32,613 nucleotides of DNA from Planctomycetia bacterium (GCA_034440135.1 JAWXBP010000473.1:1-32613); one strand, 5' to 3'. Positions 8,970-17,605 are shown, counted from the stretch's first letter. A program made the numbers and translations. Notes: generated from the letters alone by a model not told the origin.

Positions 8970-10537
8970 TGGCCGTGATCGGCAGTAAGAATCACCGCCG
9001 TGTCCTCCCAGTGATTGCCGGCCTCGGCCCATTCGGCGATGGCGCGGAAAGCGGCGTCGCCGGATTTCACGGCGCCGATCGAGTTATCGATGTTGTCATC
9101 GTGGTTGGCCCAGTCGACGTCCCCGGATTCCACCATCAACCAGAACTTGTCGGAACGCGCGTCCAACACCTCAAGTGCGGCCCGCGTCATGTCAGCGAGT
9201 TTCGGATTCTCGCTGACGTCCGCTTCGCTGTACTTTTCGACGACGCCTTTGGCGCCAATCGTGGGTCGGTAGTCGCCATCCGCGGTTTGAAACGGCAGAT
9301 GTCCGCCGCGTGTGCCGAAATAGCCGAAGAACCGCGATTGCCGCTCTTTGGCCTGGCGGACACCTTCGGTCAAAACGTCCGTGCCGGCGCGGCCTGACGT
9401 GCGTTGAGCAATCGTATAGCGCCCCCCGTTCGTGGCGTCGCTCGCCGCTAGATCGTCGGCGGTAACGTATCGATTGCCCGGGACCAGGTTTTTGCCTTGC
9501 CCGCTATCTTCGACGACATCTTCGCCCCAGCCGGCGCCGATCAGCACGTCGACGCCTGGCAGCGGCTCATTGCGATGGGCGATCGAACGCAGCCCCAGCA
9601 GGTCGCGCGTCAGGTCCTGAAAATCGTCGCGCGAGACGTTGTGCGAATACGCGGCCGCCGGCGTAGCGTGACTGATCGGCACGCTGGTGACGACGCCCAC
9701 CGCATAGCCTTCGCGCTGCAGTTGATGGGCGATCGTCTCGACCTGCGATCCATCGACCTTCACGTTAATCGACGCATTGAACGTCTTGATGCCCGAGGTC
9801 ATCGAGGTCGCCGAAGATGCCGAGTCGGTCACGGCATGCGGCCGCGCGCGGCATTGCGCGATGACGTAACCCGGATCGGTCCCGAGACTCCACGGCGTGT
9901 CGCCGGCGATCGTGGGATCGTACCCACCGCCAAGTTTTCCGTCGGGATCGAGAATGGTCTGCGCGTCGACGTCCTCGCCGAGGCCTTGATTCCACGGCGA
10001 GGTGACGAAGTAACCGAAATCAGTCTGCGTACCCGCGTAGTCCTGCCAGAACAAACCCGTCCCGCGCCCTTCGGAGTAGCCCACGCGTCCCGCGTTGTTC
10101 ACGGAGGCTGCCCAGGTCGTCCACCAATCCATGCCGTCGAAGACGACCAAAATCACGTGTTTCTTGCCCGAGGCGGCCGCCAGTTTTTGCAGGCGATAAA
10201 CATCCGTTTGATCGCAGTAGTCGGCGGTGGAGTTCACCGTGCCGTCGGGAATCCGCCCGTAGAGCTGCTTGATCTGATCCGGCTGGCGATACGCGCTCTT
10301 CTCGCCGTCGAAGGCGTCGAGCGTGATCCCGAACGTGTAGACCGGGATCAAGCGGTTCGAGTGCGACGTCCAGTCGGAATAAACCTCCGGAAGCCGGCCC
10401 CAATGGCCCCATTCGGCCTGCTTGTTCTTGACCGCGGTTTCCTGCAGGTCCCGGACATGATCGGCCTGAGCAGGCGCGACGATCGCGAGCAACAACAGGC
10501 AACCGAAGCGCACCTCAAAGCGAGCGGGAAGACGCAC
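8906..10537 (-). CDS. Secreted alkaline phosphatase (PhoA superfamily)
   Basis: A 543-aa phosphomonoesterase of the alkaline phosphatase superfamily, which hydrolyses phosphate esters outside the cytoplasmic membrane. The start is a GTG at 10537 with GGAGG 5 nt upstream, followed by a signal peptide ending near PAQADH. The catalytic motif TDSASSATSMTSG contains the nucleophile Ser239. Metal ligands are expected in VVFDGMDW (about residue 130), HATPAAAYSHN, VESGDVDWANHDDN and LTADHGH. The order of motifs matches PhoA-type enzymes. It is transcribed away from mqnD and follows a YjfB-like small gene by 96 nt. A link to PhoU 3 kb away through phosphate starvation is plausible, but no Pho box was identified. 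Confidence 0.92.
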   Translation of the reverse strand: MRLPARFEVRFGCLLLLAIVAPAQADHVRDLQETAVKNKQAEWGHWGRLPEVYSDWTSHSNRLIPVYTFGITLDAFDGEKSAYRQPDQIKQLYGRIPDGTVNSTADYCDQTDVYRLQKLAAASGKKHVILVVFDGMDWWTTWAASVNNAGRVGYSEGRGTGLFWQDYAGTQTDFGYFVTSPWNQGLGEDVDAQTILDPDGKLGGGYDPTIAGDTPWSLGTDPGYVIAQCRARPHAVTDSASSATSMTSGIKTFNASINVKVDGSQVETIAHQLQREGYAVGVVTSVPISHATPAAAYSHNVSRDDFQDLTRDLLGLRSIAHRNEPLPGVDVLIGAGWGEDVVEDSGQGKNLVPGNRYVTADDLAASDATNGGRYTIAQRTSGRAGTDVLTEGVRQAKERQSRFFGYFGTRGGHLPFQTADGDYRPTIGAKGVVEKYSEADVSENPKLADMTRAALEVLDARSDKFWLMVESGDVDWANHDDNIDNSIGAVKSGDAAFRAIAEWAEAGNHWEDTAVILTADHGHYLVITDPQSLIEPTATKTGE

Positions 10538-10633
10538 AGAAACCTCCGCAGTCCGGCAGGCAACGCATGGTGGGAAACGACTTCCCTAGCGTAGTTGTCG
10601 CCGAATCGGGATGGTAGCCCCGCCTGCGAGGGC

Positions 10634-10828
10634 TCAGGCCGTGACGTCCAGTTGCGTGGCGCGATCGCTAGGCGGCGAGCCGGCGGCGGCTTGCAGCAAT
10701 TCGACGATGGCCTGGCCCTGGAGTTTCATGGCATCCTGCTGCTTCTTCGCGACGGCCACCTGCACCTGGATGTGCAAAGACTCCGCTTGGGCCGCCGAAA
10801 CGGAAGAGGTCGCGCATCCGCAGTCCAT
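10634..10828 (-). CDS. YjfB-family small protein (putative motility protein)
   Basis: A 64-aa protein with the features of the YjfB family: a short N-terminal region, a helix with alternating small residues and AVAKKQQDAMKLQGQ, then AIVELLQAAAG, a Pro-rich turn and a C-terminus ending LDVTA (family members commonly end with a similar hydrophobic-D-V-x-A). The family is annotated as putative motility or flagellum-associated, but the biochemical role is not established. The start at 10828 has only a weak ribosome-binding site. Codon choice matches its neighbours and the family match is better than expected for a random 64-codon frame. No flagellar genes are nearby. Confidence 0.65.
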   Translation of the reverse strand: MDCGCATSSVSAAQAESLHIQVQVAVAKKQQDAMKLQGQAIVELLQAAAGSPPSDRATQLDVTA

Positions 10829-11120
10829 GGCTCGATTCCAGTCGCCAGGTGTAAATGAAGGCTCCTCGTCGATATATCGGCCGCCCAGGCCGCTGAGGAT
10901 TTCGCGTTTTGGCGCTCCTTCACCGTAGAGGCCACTAAACGGCGGGAGATTTGCCGGCTGGGAGGTCTGGATCGTCGCCGCGCCGGTTAACTGGAGGGCG
11001 TAACCGCCGGTTCACGCGATGGAGCCCAGGTCGGTGTCGGCCAGGGTCGGGGGTTTATGCCGATTGGCTGGCCCCCTAAGATGGGATTGGTTTTGCCTTG
11101 GCTCGGGAGCAAGTCACACG

Positions 11121-11984
11121 ATGTCCACGGTCGCGTCACAACTCATTCGCGTGGGGCACAGTCCGGATCCGGACGACGCCTTCATGTTTCATGCGCTCGC
11201 CAACGATAAGCTCGATACCGGACCGTACCGCTTCGAGCACGAGCTAGTGGACATCGAGATGCTCAATCGCCGCGCGCACAACGCCGATCTCGAGCTCACG
11301 GCGGTCAGCCTGCATGGCTACGCTTACCTCACCGACAAGTACATCCTCTGCACCTGCGGCGCAAGCATGGGGGACCAATACGGTCCGATGCTGATTGCCC
11401 GCGAGGCGAAGCCGCTCGTTTCTTTCGAGGAAAAATCGATCGCCGTACCAGGCACGCGCACGACTGCTTACCTCGCGCTGCGGATGTGCCTGGGAAAGAA
11501 ATTCAAAGAAGTCATCGTACCCTTCGATGAGATCATCGAGGCCGTGGTGGCCGGCAGCTACGCCGGGCAACCGATCGACGCGGGGTTGATCATCCACGAA
11601 GGACAACTCACCTACGGGCGGCAGAATCTGCATCTGATTGTCGATACCGGCAAATGGTGGTTCGAGGAAACCGGGTTGCCGTTGCCGCTGGGCGCGAACG
11701 CGATTCGCAAGGACCTCGGCCCGGAAGTGATTCGCGACGTGCATCGCCTGCTGCTGGAAAGCATCAAGTACGGGCTCGACCACCGCGGCGAGGCGCTCAA
11801 TCACGCTTTGCAATACGGCCGCGACTTGGATCGCGCCGAAGCGGATCAATTCGTCGGCATGTACGTGAACGACTGGACGCTCGATTTCGGCCCGCGCGGC
11901 CGCGAGGCGGTGGCGACGTTGTTGCGCCGCGGCTACGAGACCGGCGTGATCCCGCACCTGGTCGTGCCGGAATTCGTGGCATGA
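11121..11984 (+). CDS. mqnD: 1,4-dihydroxy-6-naphthoate synthase MqnD (futalosine menaquinone pathway)
   Basis: MqnD converts cyclic dehypoxanthinyl futalosine into 1,4-dihydroxy-6-naphthoate, a late step of the alternative (futalosine) route to menaquinone. The 287-aa product has the periplasmic-binding-protein-like fold. It carries the signature GHSPDPDDAFMF near residue 12, AVSLHGYAYL (about 60), a GTRTTAYLALRM segment (about 115), DAGLIIHEGQLTY (about 150) and LPLPLGANAIRKDLG (about 180). I start it at ATG 11121, with GGGAG upstream at a long spacing; the frame is open 34 codons further upstream, but that extension does not look like protein. Its stop overlaps the start of the next gene (ATGA). 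No other mqn genes are in the window, which is usual where the pathway genes are scattered. Confidence 0.95.
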   Translation: MSTVASQLIRVGHSPDPDDAFMFHALANDKLDTGPYRFEHELVDIEMLNRRAHNADLELTAVSLHGYAYLTDKYILCTCGASMGDQYGPMLIAREAKPLVSFEEKSIAVPGTRTTAYLALRMCLGKKFKEVIVPFDEIIEAVVAGSYAGQPIDAGLIIHEGQLTYGRQNLHLIVDTGKWWFEETGLPLPLGANAIRKDLGPEVIRDVHRLLLESIKYGLDHRGEALNHALQYGRDLDRAEADQFVGMYVNDWTLDFGPRGREAVATLLRRGYETGVIPHLVVPEFVA

Positions 11985-12265
11985 GCTTGACGCCCCCGGC
12001 ACCCGGCGACACAGGCGGCGGTCCGGTCGGGAGTTCGTTTCTCCCGCTGATGTTCTTGGGCGTGGTGGCGATGGGCATCGGCGGCGTGCTGCTGGTCTTC
12101 GCGCCCGGCTGGCTAATCGTGTTCGGCGTGCTATTCGCATCCGTCGTACTCCAGTATTTCATCTGGGGCCGCTGGCTGCGCAACGCGATCCTGGCCGAGG
12201 AGGAAGCTGAGTCGGAACTCGGCGCCAAGGCCGCGAGCGATGAACGAAACGGTTCGTCGCAGTAG
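11981..12265 (+). CDS. Small two-TM membrane protein coupled to mqnD
   Basis: A 94-aa protein whose ATG at 11981 overlaps the mqnD stop in an ATGA junction, indicating translational coupling. After a Pro/Gly-rich N-terminus (about 20 residues) come two hydrophobic segments, FLPLMFLGVVAMGIGGVLLV and WLIVFGVLFASVVLQYFIW, and an acidic, charged C-terminus with EEEAESE. I do not recognise the family. Coupling to mqnD may mean a role linked to menaquinone or respiration, or simply a shared transcript. It is followed by a large nested inverted repeat. Confidence 0.75.
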   Translation: MSLTPPAPGDTGGGPVGSSFLPLMFLGVVAMGIGGVLLVFAPGWLIVFGVLFASVVLQYFIWGRWLRNAILAEEEAESELGAKAASDERNGSSQ

Positions 12266-12281
12266 TGCGCCGACTGACGAT

Positions 12282-12427
12282 GGGTGCCTGGGGCTGGGGC
12301 ACTCGATCGGAAAGTCGCTAAGTCAACAAAGCTGGGGCATCGTTACTTCACTTCGGAGCAATCGAACGAAGCCCCAGCGCGATGGACTTCGAACTCGATG
12401 TTACGTTCGCCCCTGCCCCAGGCACCC
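12282..12427. repeat. Nested inverted repeat between convergent genes
   Basis: The outer arms 12282-12300 and 12409-12427 match at 18 of 19 positions (core GGTGCCTGGGGC / GCCCCAGGCACC). The inner arms 12331-12344 and 12365-12378 match at 13 of 14 (core GCTGGGGC / GCCCCAGC) around a 20-nt loop. The two outer-inner spacers are 30 nt each, so the element is nearly symmetrical and 146 bp long. It fills the gap between the mqnD operon (ending 12265) and the convergent Nramp-like gene (ending 12431). It could act as a bidirectional terminator or be a MITE/REP-like dispersed element; there is no T-tract beside the hairpins. Confidence 0.75.
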
Positions 12428-12430
12428 GCG

Positions 12431-13906
12431 TCATTGGGTCGACATCCAGGCCGAAATCTCTTCCGCCGTTTTGATGCCCCACTGCCCGAGCGCATAGGCC
12501 GCTACGATGCTGATCGACCAAAACGCGAACCAGGTCAAGGAGTCGGACCAGAGGGACGGCATCAGGCGGGCGTCGGTGCGGCGATAGCGCAGGTAAATCG
12601 CGCAGGCCGCCAGCAGCGGCAGCGTCGCGGCCTGTACGAAGCCGCCCATGACGACCATGAGCTTGGGGTCGCCGAGCCAAAAATAGAGCGCCAGCCCAAA
12701 CAGCGGGTAAAAGACGCAAAAACGCCGCGTCCAGCCGTCGCGCTGGTCGTGATCGCGATAACGGACGATGCCGGCGAGTCCGAGAAAGTCCGCTGAGAGC
12801 CGACTGTTCGACGCCGAGGCAACGTACAGCGTCTTGAAGAGCACAGCCCAGACGCCAATCAGGAAGAAAATCTTCGTCCACTCGCCGAATGACGGCACGT
12901 ACATCTGCGAGAGCGTGGCGATCATCTGGCTTTTTTCGGGATGCAGATCCTGCCGATACAGGACCGTCGCCCCCAGGATGTAGAAGGCCACGGTCGCGAT
13001 CGTGAACACGATCATGCTCACCCAGGCGTCGAGATACATCACGCGGAGCCAGCCCCGGGCGCGTTGTTCCCAGGCCGGGTCGTCGCTGCGCGGGCCGGTG
13101 AACCTGGCATAACCTTTTTCCAAGCACCAGTACGGGTAGGCGTACAATTCGCTCGCGCCGACGCCCGTGATGCCGAACGCGGCGAACGCCTGCGTGATCG
13201 CCGCGCCGCCCAACCCGAAAACGCCGAGCGAAAATGCTTGATCGAAATCGGCCTGGCGAATTGGAAAGCCTGCGCCTGGCAACATGCCGACGCAGATCAC
13301 GGTGACGAGCGTCACTCCGGCCACGAGCGCCGTGGTGATGCGTTCGATCCGCCGATATCCGCCGCTTAACAGAAGCAACACCGCGCCAATGGCGGCCAAC
13401 AGCGCCCAGGGAAAGTCCGGACGCTTGGCAATGACCGCCGACATGCCCGGCCAAACGTCGGCCAGCCACGCGGCGAGTCCGGTGGCGACCTTCGGAAACA
13501 CCAGGTGCAGCGCCTGCCCAACGCCGCCGGCCATCGCGCCCAATTGTGCAACGGTGACCATCAACATGAAGAACCACCACCAGACGAGCCAATGCGCGCC
13601 GAGGCGCGGCCCCGGCAATTCGTTGAACGCGGCCAGCGTCGGTTTACCAGACGAGATGGCGTAGCGTCCCAACTCAATCTGGACGAAGACCTTGATGACG
13701 CAACTAAACAGAATCAACCACAAGAAAACAAAACCGTACTGCGCGCCAAGCGCCGTGGTCAGCAGCAACTCGCCGGAGCCGATGATGCTGCCGGCGAGGA
13801 TAATGCCGGGACCGATCTTGCGGAGCGCCGCCCAAAGACTGCGCGGCGGCGCTTGAATGGTGAGATCGGTGAGGGCGTAAGGATCGAATGTCGCGGAATC
13901 GCTCAT
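12431..13906 (-). CDS. Nramp-like transporter lacking canonical metal-site motifs
   Basis: A 491-aa integral membrane protein with about 11 hydrophobic segments and the overall Nramp (SLC11/MntH) layout. The first TM opens with KIGPGIILAGSIIGSGELL and is followed by GAQYGFVFLW, matching the family's TM1-TM2 region. However, the usual DPGN is replaced by GSGE. The TM6 region (FAAFGITGVGASELYAYPYW) has no MPHN or equivalent. These motifs coordinate Mn/Fe in classical Nramps, so the substrate cannot be assumed: it could be another cation such as Mg, or a non-metal solute as in other LeuT-fold branches. The start at 13906 (ATG AGC GAT) is followed by a short cytoplasmic N-terminus. It diverges from the K+ channel gene. 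Confidence 0.8.
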   Translation of the reverse strand: MSDSATFDPYALTDLTIQAPPRSLWAALRKIGPGIILAGSIIGSGELLLTTALGAQYGFVFLWLILFSCVIKVFVQIELGRYAISSGKPTLAAFNELPGPRLGAHWLVWWWFFMLMVTVAQLGAMAGGVGQALHLVFPKVATGLAAWLADVWPGMSAVIAKRPDFPWALLAAIGAVLLLLSGGYRRIERITTALVAGVTLVTVICVGMLPGAGFPIRQADFDQAFSLGVFGLGGAAITQAFAAFGITGVGASELYAYPYWCLEKGYARFTGPRSDDPAWEQRARGWLRVMYLDAWVSMIVFTIATVAFYILGATVLYRQDLHPEKSQMIATLSQMYVPSFGEWTKIFFLIGVWAVLFKTLYVASASNSRLSADFLGLAGIVRYRDHDQRDGWTRRFCVFYPLFGLALYFWLGDPKLMVVMGGFVQAATLPLLAACAIYLRYRRTDARLMPSLWSDSLTWFAFWSISIVAAYALGQWGIKTAEEISAWMSTQ

Positions 13907-14089
13907 GTCGGAGGCGCGGACGTGTGGGCTGACGGCGCGGATGAGAACCGCATTGTTCTAGCACGGCAACCGCGCGGACGCCATCATGCAGGCGACCGGG
14001 CGAGGTCGCACATCTTTGCTCCGCGGCCGCGACAAGGTATTCTCCGTCTTCCAACGCAGCACAAGGATCGAGCGGGACCGCTGGCGAAT

Positions 14090-15121
14090 ATGGTGATTAC
14101 ACCACCGCTAAATAGGCTGCGTCGCGGCCTGATCATCCTGGGCGCGACGATCGTCGTAGCCGTCTGCGCGCATAAGTGGCTGTCCGGCGGCACCTGGCTC
14201 GACGCCCTGTACATGGTGGTGATCACCGTCTCCAGCGTCGGCTACACCGAGACGAGTCAGCTCTCGCCGGGACTGCAACTATTCTTTATTCTGTTGATCC
14301 TGATCGGCATGTCGGCCGTCGGATACACGTTGGGCGGCTTGCTGCAATTGATCACCGCGGGCGAGATTCAGCGCGCCTTGGAGCTACGACGCATGAGCCG
14401 CAACATCTCACAACTCTCCGGACACATGATCTTGTGCGGCTACGGCCGAATGGGCCAAATCCTCGCGTCGGAGTTGGCCCGACAACAGCAACCCCTGGTC
14501 GTGTTGGAACGGGATCACGGGCGCGCGGCCGAATGCGAAGCGGCCGGGTTTCTGACGATCAACGGCGACGCGACGGAAGAGTCGCAACTCGTCGAGGCCG
14601 GCATCGAACGGGCCAAGAGCCTGGTTGCCGCGCTGCCGAGCGACGCCGACTGCGTGTTCATCACGCTCACTGCGCGTAATCTCAATTCTCGGCTGCAAAT
14701 CATCTCTCGGGCGGAGCATCGCTCCTCGCAAAAGAAACTCGTGCAAGCCGGCGCCGACCGCGTGGTGATGCCGGCGTCGATCGGCGCGCAGCGCATCGCC
14801 ACGATGCTGACGCGACCTTCGACGGTGGAACTGTTCGAACTGGTGATTGACCGCACGCAATTGGAAGTGGAAGTCGACGAGCTGACCTTGTCCCCGAACA
14901 GTCAACTCGTCGGCAGCAATGCCAAGGAGCTTGATGCGCGGCGCAGGACGGGTTTGTTGATCGTGGCCATTAAGTTGTCGGGCGAGGCGCGCGCCGAACA
15001 GCCCGCGAAGATGATGTTCAATCCTGATCCGGAATATCGCTTCGCCGCGGGGGACACGCTGATCGTGATGGGAGCGGTTCAGGATATTGCCCGGTTCCGC
15101 GAGCAGTACGGATTGCGCTGA
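14090..15121 (+). CDS. Two-TM potassium channel with RCK (TrkA-N/TrkA-C) domain
   Basis: A 343-aa channel subunit of the MthK/Kch type. It has TM1 at about residues 12-30, a pore helix and filter ITVSSVGYTE at 45-54, and TM2 at about 62-88. An RCK domain follows, with a Rossmann nucleotide-binding motif GYGRMG (117-122) and the acidic VLERD, and then a TrkA-C-like segment (about 260-340: LVGSNAKELDARRRTG, AAGDTLIVMG). It probably conducts K+ across the inner membrane under ligand control. The filter reads SVGYT where TVGYG is canonical. The frame is open far upstream of ATG 14090, but that part is antisense to the transporter gene and does not resemble protein. It stands alone and converges on the LRR gene. 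Confidence 0.9.
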   Translation: MVITPPLNRLRRGLIILGATIVVAVCAHKWLSGGTWLDALYMVVITVSSVGYTETSQLSPGLQLFFILLILIGMSAVGYTLGGLLQLITAGEIQRALELRRMSRNISQLSGHMILCGYGRMGQILASELARQQQPLVVLERDHGRAAECEAAGFLTINGDATEESQLVEAGIERAKSLVAALPSDADCVFITLTARNLNSRLQIISRAEHRSSQKKLVQAGADRVVMPASIGAQRIATMLTRPSTVELFELVIDRTQLEVEVDELTLSPNSQLVGSNAKELDARRRTGLLIVAIKLSGEARAEQPAKMMFNPDPEYRFAAGDTLIVMGAVQDIARFREQYGLR

Positions 15122-15183
15122 CTACGAGCTCGCGGCAGCAACGACAAGGCCTGTACAACGAGAACGACAGTCGAGTCCCACCA

Positions 15184-16032
15184 TTAATGAATAATGCGGC
15201 ACTTTGGCAGCGCCCGCTGAAATTCGTCGACTTGCTCCTGCGAAACTGACAGGTCGTCGAAGTCGACTTGCCGAAGGCCTTGCGATTTGAATAGAGGTGA
15301 CAAATCGCTAACAAGAGTGCTGGAGAAGCCGAGGCGCCGTAGATTGGGCAATTCCACAAGTGGCGACACATCGCGGACAGGGGTGCGGCGAATCCAAAGA
15401 TCTTCCAAACTCGGCAGATTGCCGAGTGGTGTGACATCCACAATGCTGGTATCGGAGAGTCCCAGCACCTTTAGTTTCGTGAGCCCTGCTAGTGGCGTCA
15501 CATCGTCGACGGGACATCCGCCCGCCTGAATTTCAACCAGGTTGCGAAGCCCCGCGACGGGCGTCAGATCACGGACTTGAGAATTGTGGAAGCTGATGCA
15601 TTGAAGGTTTGTTAAGCCGGATATCGGGGTCAAGTCCTGAACCCGAGTGTCCTGGACAGACAACGATCTCAGGCTGGTGAATTCCGCGAATTCGGACAGG
15701 TCGGAAAACGAGCCGTATTCGACGTCGGGTCCATAAAAGCCCGCATCTGCCGCCCTTGGGCCTCGAACCCAATTCAATGCCCTTCGCCACCAGACTTGCT
15801 GGCCATTTGAAATCGTCGAGTCGTCGTAGAGGCCGGCATATGTCACGCTAAGTCCCGGCGTCGATTCCTCGAGCCGCATCGCCAATTGAGTTTCGTGTCG
15901 CGACTGCATTTGCTCGCGCACCACCCAGGCCATCCCGATGGCGAAGACTGTAACGAGGATCCAGAGCGAGCGCAAGCTATACGAAAACCGAAGTCGCCGT
16001 CGTTGCGCCACGGTTACGTTGGATGTATTCAT
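15184..16032 (-). CDS. Membrane-anchored leucine-rich repeat protein
   Basis: A 282-aa protein. Near the N-terminus, after a basic patch, is one TM helix in the context FSYSLRSLWILVTVFAIGMAW, a form common in planctomycete LRR proteins. Residues about 110-265 hold six or so 22-residue internalin-type LRRs with the pattern LxxLxxLxVxxTxVxDLTPLxxL (for example LTPISGLTNLQ, VTPLAGLTKLK, VSPLVELPNLR). Such repeats make a solenoid for protein binding, here probably on the outer face of a membrane; the partner is unknown. It starts 8 nt after the DUF58 stop, with AAGG overlapping that stop, so the two genes form an operon. Confidence 0.85.
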   Translation of the reverse strand: MNTSNVTVAQRRRLRFSYSLRSLWILVTVFAIGMAWVVREQMQSRHETQLAMRLEESTPGLSVTYAGLYDDSTISNGQQVWWRRALNWVRGPRAADAGFYGPDVEYGSFSDLSEFAEFTSLRSLSVQDTRVQDLTPISGLTNLQCISFHNSQVRDLTPVAGLRNLVEIQAGGCPVDDVTPLAGLTKLKVLGLSDTSIVDVTPLGNLPSLEDLWIRRTPVRDVSPLVELPNLRRLGFSSTLVSDLSPLFKSQGLRQVDFDDLSVSQEQVDEFQRALPKCRIIH

Positions 16033-16040
16033 CGCGCGCC

Positions 16041-17477
16041 TTATAAGAGATGCCTCGCCTTGATCTCCAAATACCGATTCACCAGCGGCGCCGTCAAGTC
16101 CTCCGGAAACACGTCCAGCGACAGCACGCCTTTGCGGTTGAGGTCGGCCAGTACCTGGGCACGCCAGCTCAGAATGTCGGCCGCGGCGGCCGCGCGGTAG
16201 AGCAGGATGTCGTTCGGATACTCCGAGTCGGCGGCCTCGAAGACTGCGCGATCGCGGAGCAGCACGCCGAGCGTCAGGTGCCGCCCCGCGGCGGCGGTGA
16301 GATAGCGTTCGATCTGGTGCGAGTTCACTTCGTCGATCACATTCGTGACCAGCACGACCATCGAGCGCTTGTGAACCTGTTGCGCCAGATGCATGAAGGC
16401 CAGATCGTAACGGGATTCGACAAGCCTCGGGAAGCGATCGTAGGCGGTGTGCAGTAGCCGGTTCATTTGTTGCATGCCGCTACGGGGCGGCACGAAGCTG
16501 TGGATCTCGTCCGAAAAGCAAAGTAGCCCGACCGAATCGCCGTGCGAGAGCGCCACGTAGCTGAGCATCAACATGGCGTTCAGGCCGTGATCCAACAGGC
16601 TGAGCCCAGCGGCCTCGTTCGTCATCATGCGGCCGCAATCGAGCATGAAGAGTAGGCGCTGACTTTGATTGCTTTGGAAATCCTTGACGGTCAGCTTGTT
16701 TCGACGCGACGTGGCTCGCCAATCGATGTGCTTGAAATTGTCGTCGGGGGAATAGTCCCTGAGCCGCTCAAATTCGTTGTCCTGGCCGATCTTCCGCGTA
16801 CGGCGCAGGCCCATCAGGCTCAGTCGATTGGTGCGGGCGAGGATGGCATACTCGCTGAGCTGTCGCATGTCCGGGTAGACATGCAGTTCCGTCCGCGCCG
16901 GCAGTTGCAGCAACCTTTGCCAGAACTTCCAGCGGCTGCGGGCGCGAACGTGGACTTCGTTCAACGTGAACGCGCCGCGTCGCTTGCTCTCCAGACGATA
17001 TTCGACCGTCATCCGGCTCAAAGGTTCGAGCAACAGTTCGAATTCCTCCGGAGTGCCGGTAAGCTCCACCGGCAAGCCGTCGCGCACCGTGGCTTCGCAG
17101 GCGCGGCGCGTGGGATTGGTGATCGTCAGATGCACTTGCTGCGGTTTGCGCAGCGACGCCGTGCGCGGGGTCTCCCGCTCGGCGGTGAAACTACTCTGTT
17201 TGGGCAGCGTACAAAGATCGATCACGGCGAACAGCACCAGCGCGGCATCGACGGCGATGATCGGCCAGTACAGCACCGTCGTCACCAGCAGCAGCCAGGA
17301 GACGAAGGCCGGCAGCAGAAAGCCCGCCAGCAGCATGCCCGTCGGGTAGATCTGCCGACGCCAGGCCAGCCACCCCAGGGGCAAGCCGTAGATCGACAAC
17401 AACAGCGCGAACCAAGCGAAGGCGCTCAGGTATTGGTCAACGCCCAGCGAGCGGTAAAGGTCGTTCACAGTCGGCAC
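16041..17477 (-). CDS. DUF58 / vWA-like membrane protein
   Basis: A 478-aa protein of the DUF58 family. The N-terminal 100 residues contain three hydrophobic segments (about 18-38, 45-70, 70-88), then an Ig-like beta region (about 110-200). Next is the DUF58 core, EFERLRDYSPDDNFKHIDWRA around residue 235, followed by a von Willebrand A-type domain starting LLFMLDCGRMM with Asp280. The MIDAS motif is degenerate: DCGRM in place of DxSxS. DUF58 proteins usually act with MoxR AAA+ ATPases and BatA-like proteins in envelope assembly or stress complexes; no moxR lies in the window. The start is GTG 17477. Downstream is the LRR gene in the same operon. Confidence 0.9.
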   Translation of the reverse strand: MPTVNDLYRSLGVDQYLSAFAWFALLLSIYGLPLGWLAWRRQIYPTGMLLAGFLLPAFVSWLLLVTTVLYWPIIAVDAALVLFAVIDLCTLPKQSSFTAERETPRTASLRKPQQVHLTITNPTRRACEATVRDGLPVELTGTPEEFELLLEPLSRMTVEYRLESKRRGAFTLNEVHVRARSRWKFWQRLLQLPARTELHVYPDMRQLSEYAILARTNRLSLMGLRRTRKIGQDNEFERLRDYSPDDNFKHIDWRATSRRNKLTVKDFQSNQSQRLLFMLDCGRMMTNEAAGLSLLDHGLNAMLMLSYVALSHGDSVGLLCFSDEIHSFVPPRSGMQQMNRLLHTAYDRFPRLVESRYDLAFMHLAQQVHKRSMVVLVTNVIDEVNSHQIERYLTAAAGRHLTLGVLLRDRAVFEAADSEYPNDILLYRAAAAADILSWRAQVLADLNRKGVLSLDVFPEDLTAPLVNRYLEIKARHLL

Positions 17478-17569
17478 ACGTGACGGGGAGACGTCCGAAG
17501 CAAGCGGCTAGTTTATCACGCCCAATCACCGGGGGATATTCGACGGGGGCTGCTGCTACTCCGCTATTG

Positions 17570-17599
17570 TTGACCCATCTTCCGCGCTTGGGCTAGAAT
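17570..17599 (+). promoter_or_regulatory. Promoter of the cysteine synthase gene
   Basis: TTGACC (17570-17575) and TAGAAT (17594-17599) are 18 nt apart, 87 nt upstream of the cysK start. Both boxes are close to the sigma70 consensus. Transcription would begin at about 17606 and give a leader of about 80 nt. Confidence 0.55.
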
Positions 17600-17605
17600 C
17601 CGGGG

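Noticed and set aside
13505-14089. Upstream extension of the K+ channel frame
   Set aside because: It is antisense to the Nramp-like gene, Arg/Gln-rich and unlike any channel N-terminus; ATG 14090 leads directly into TM1.
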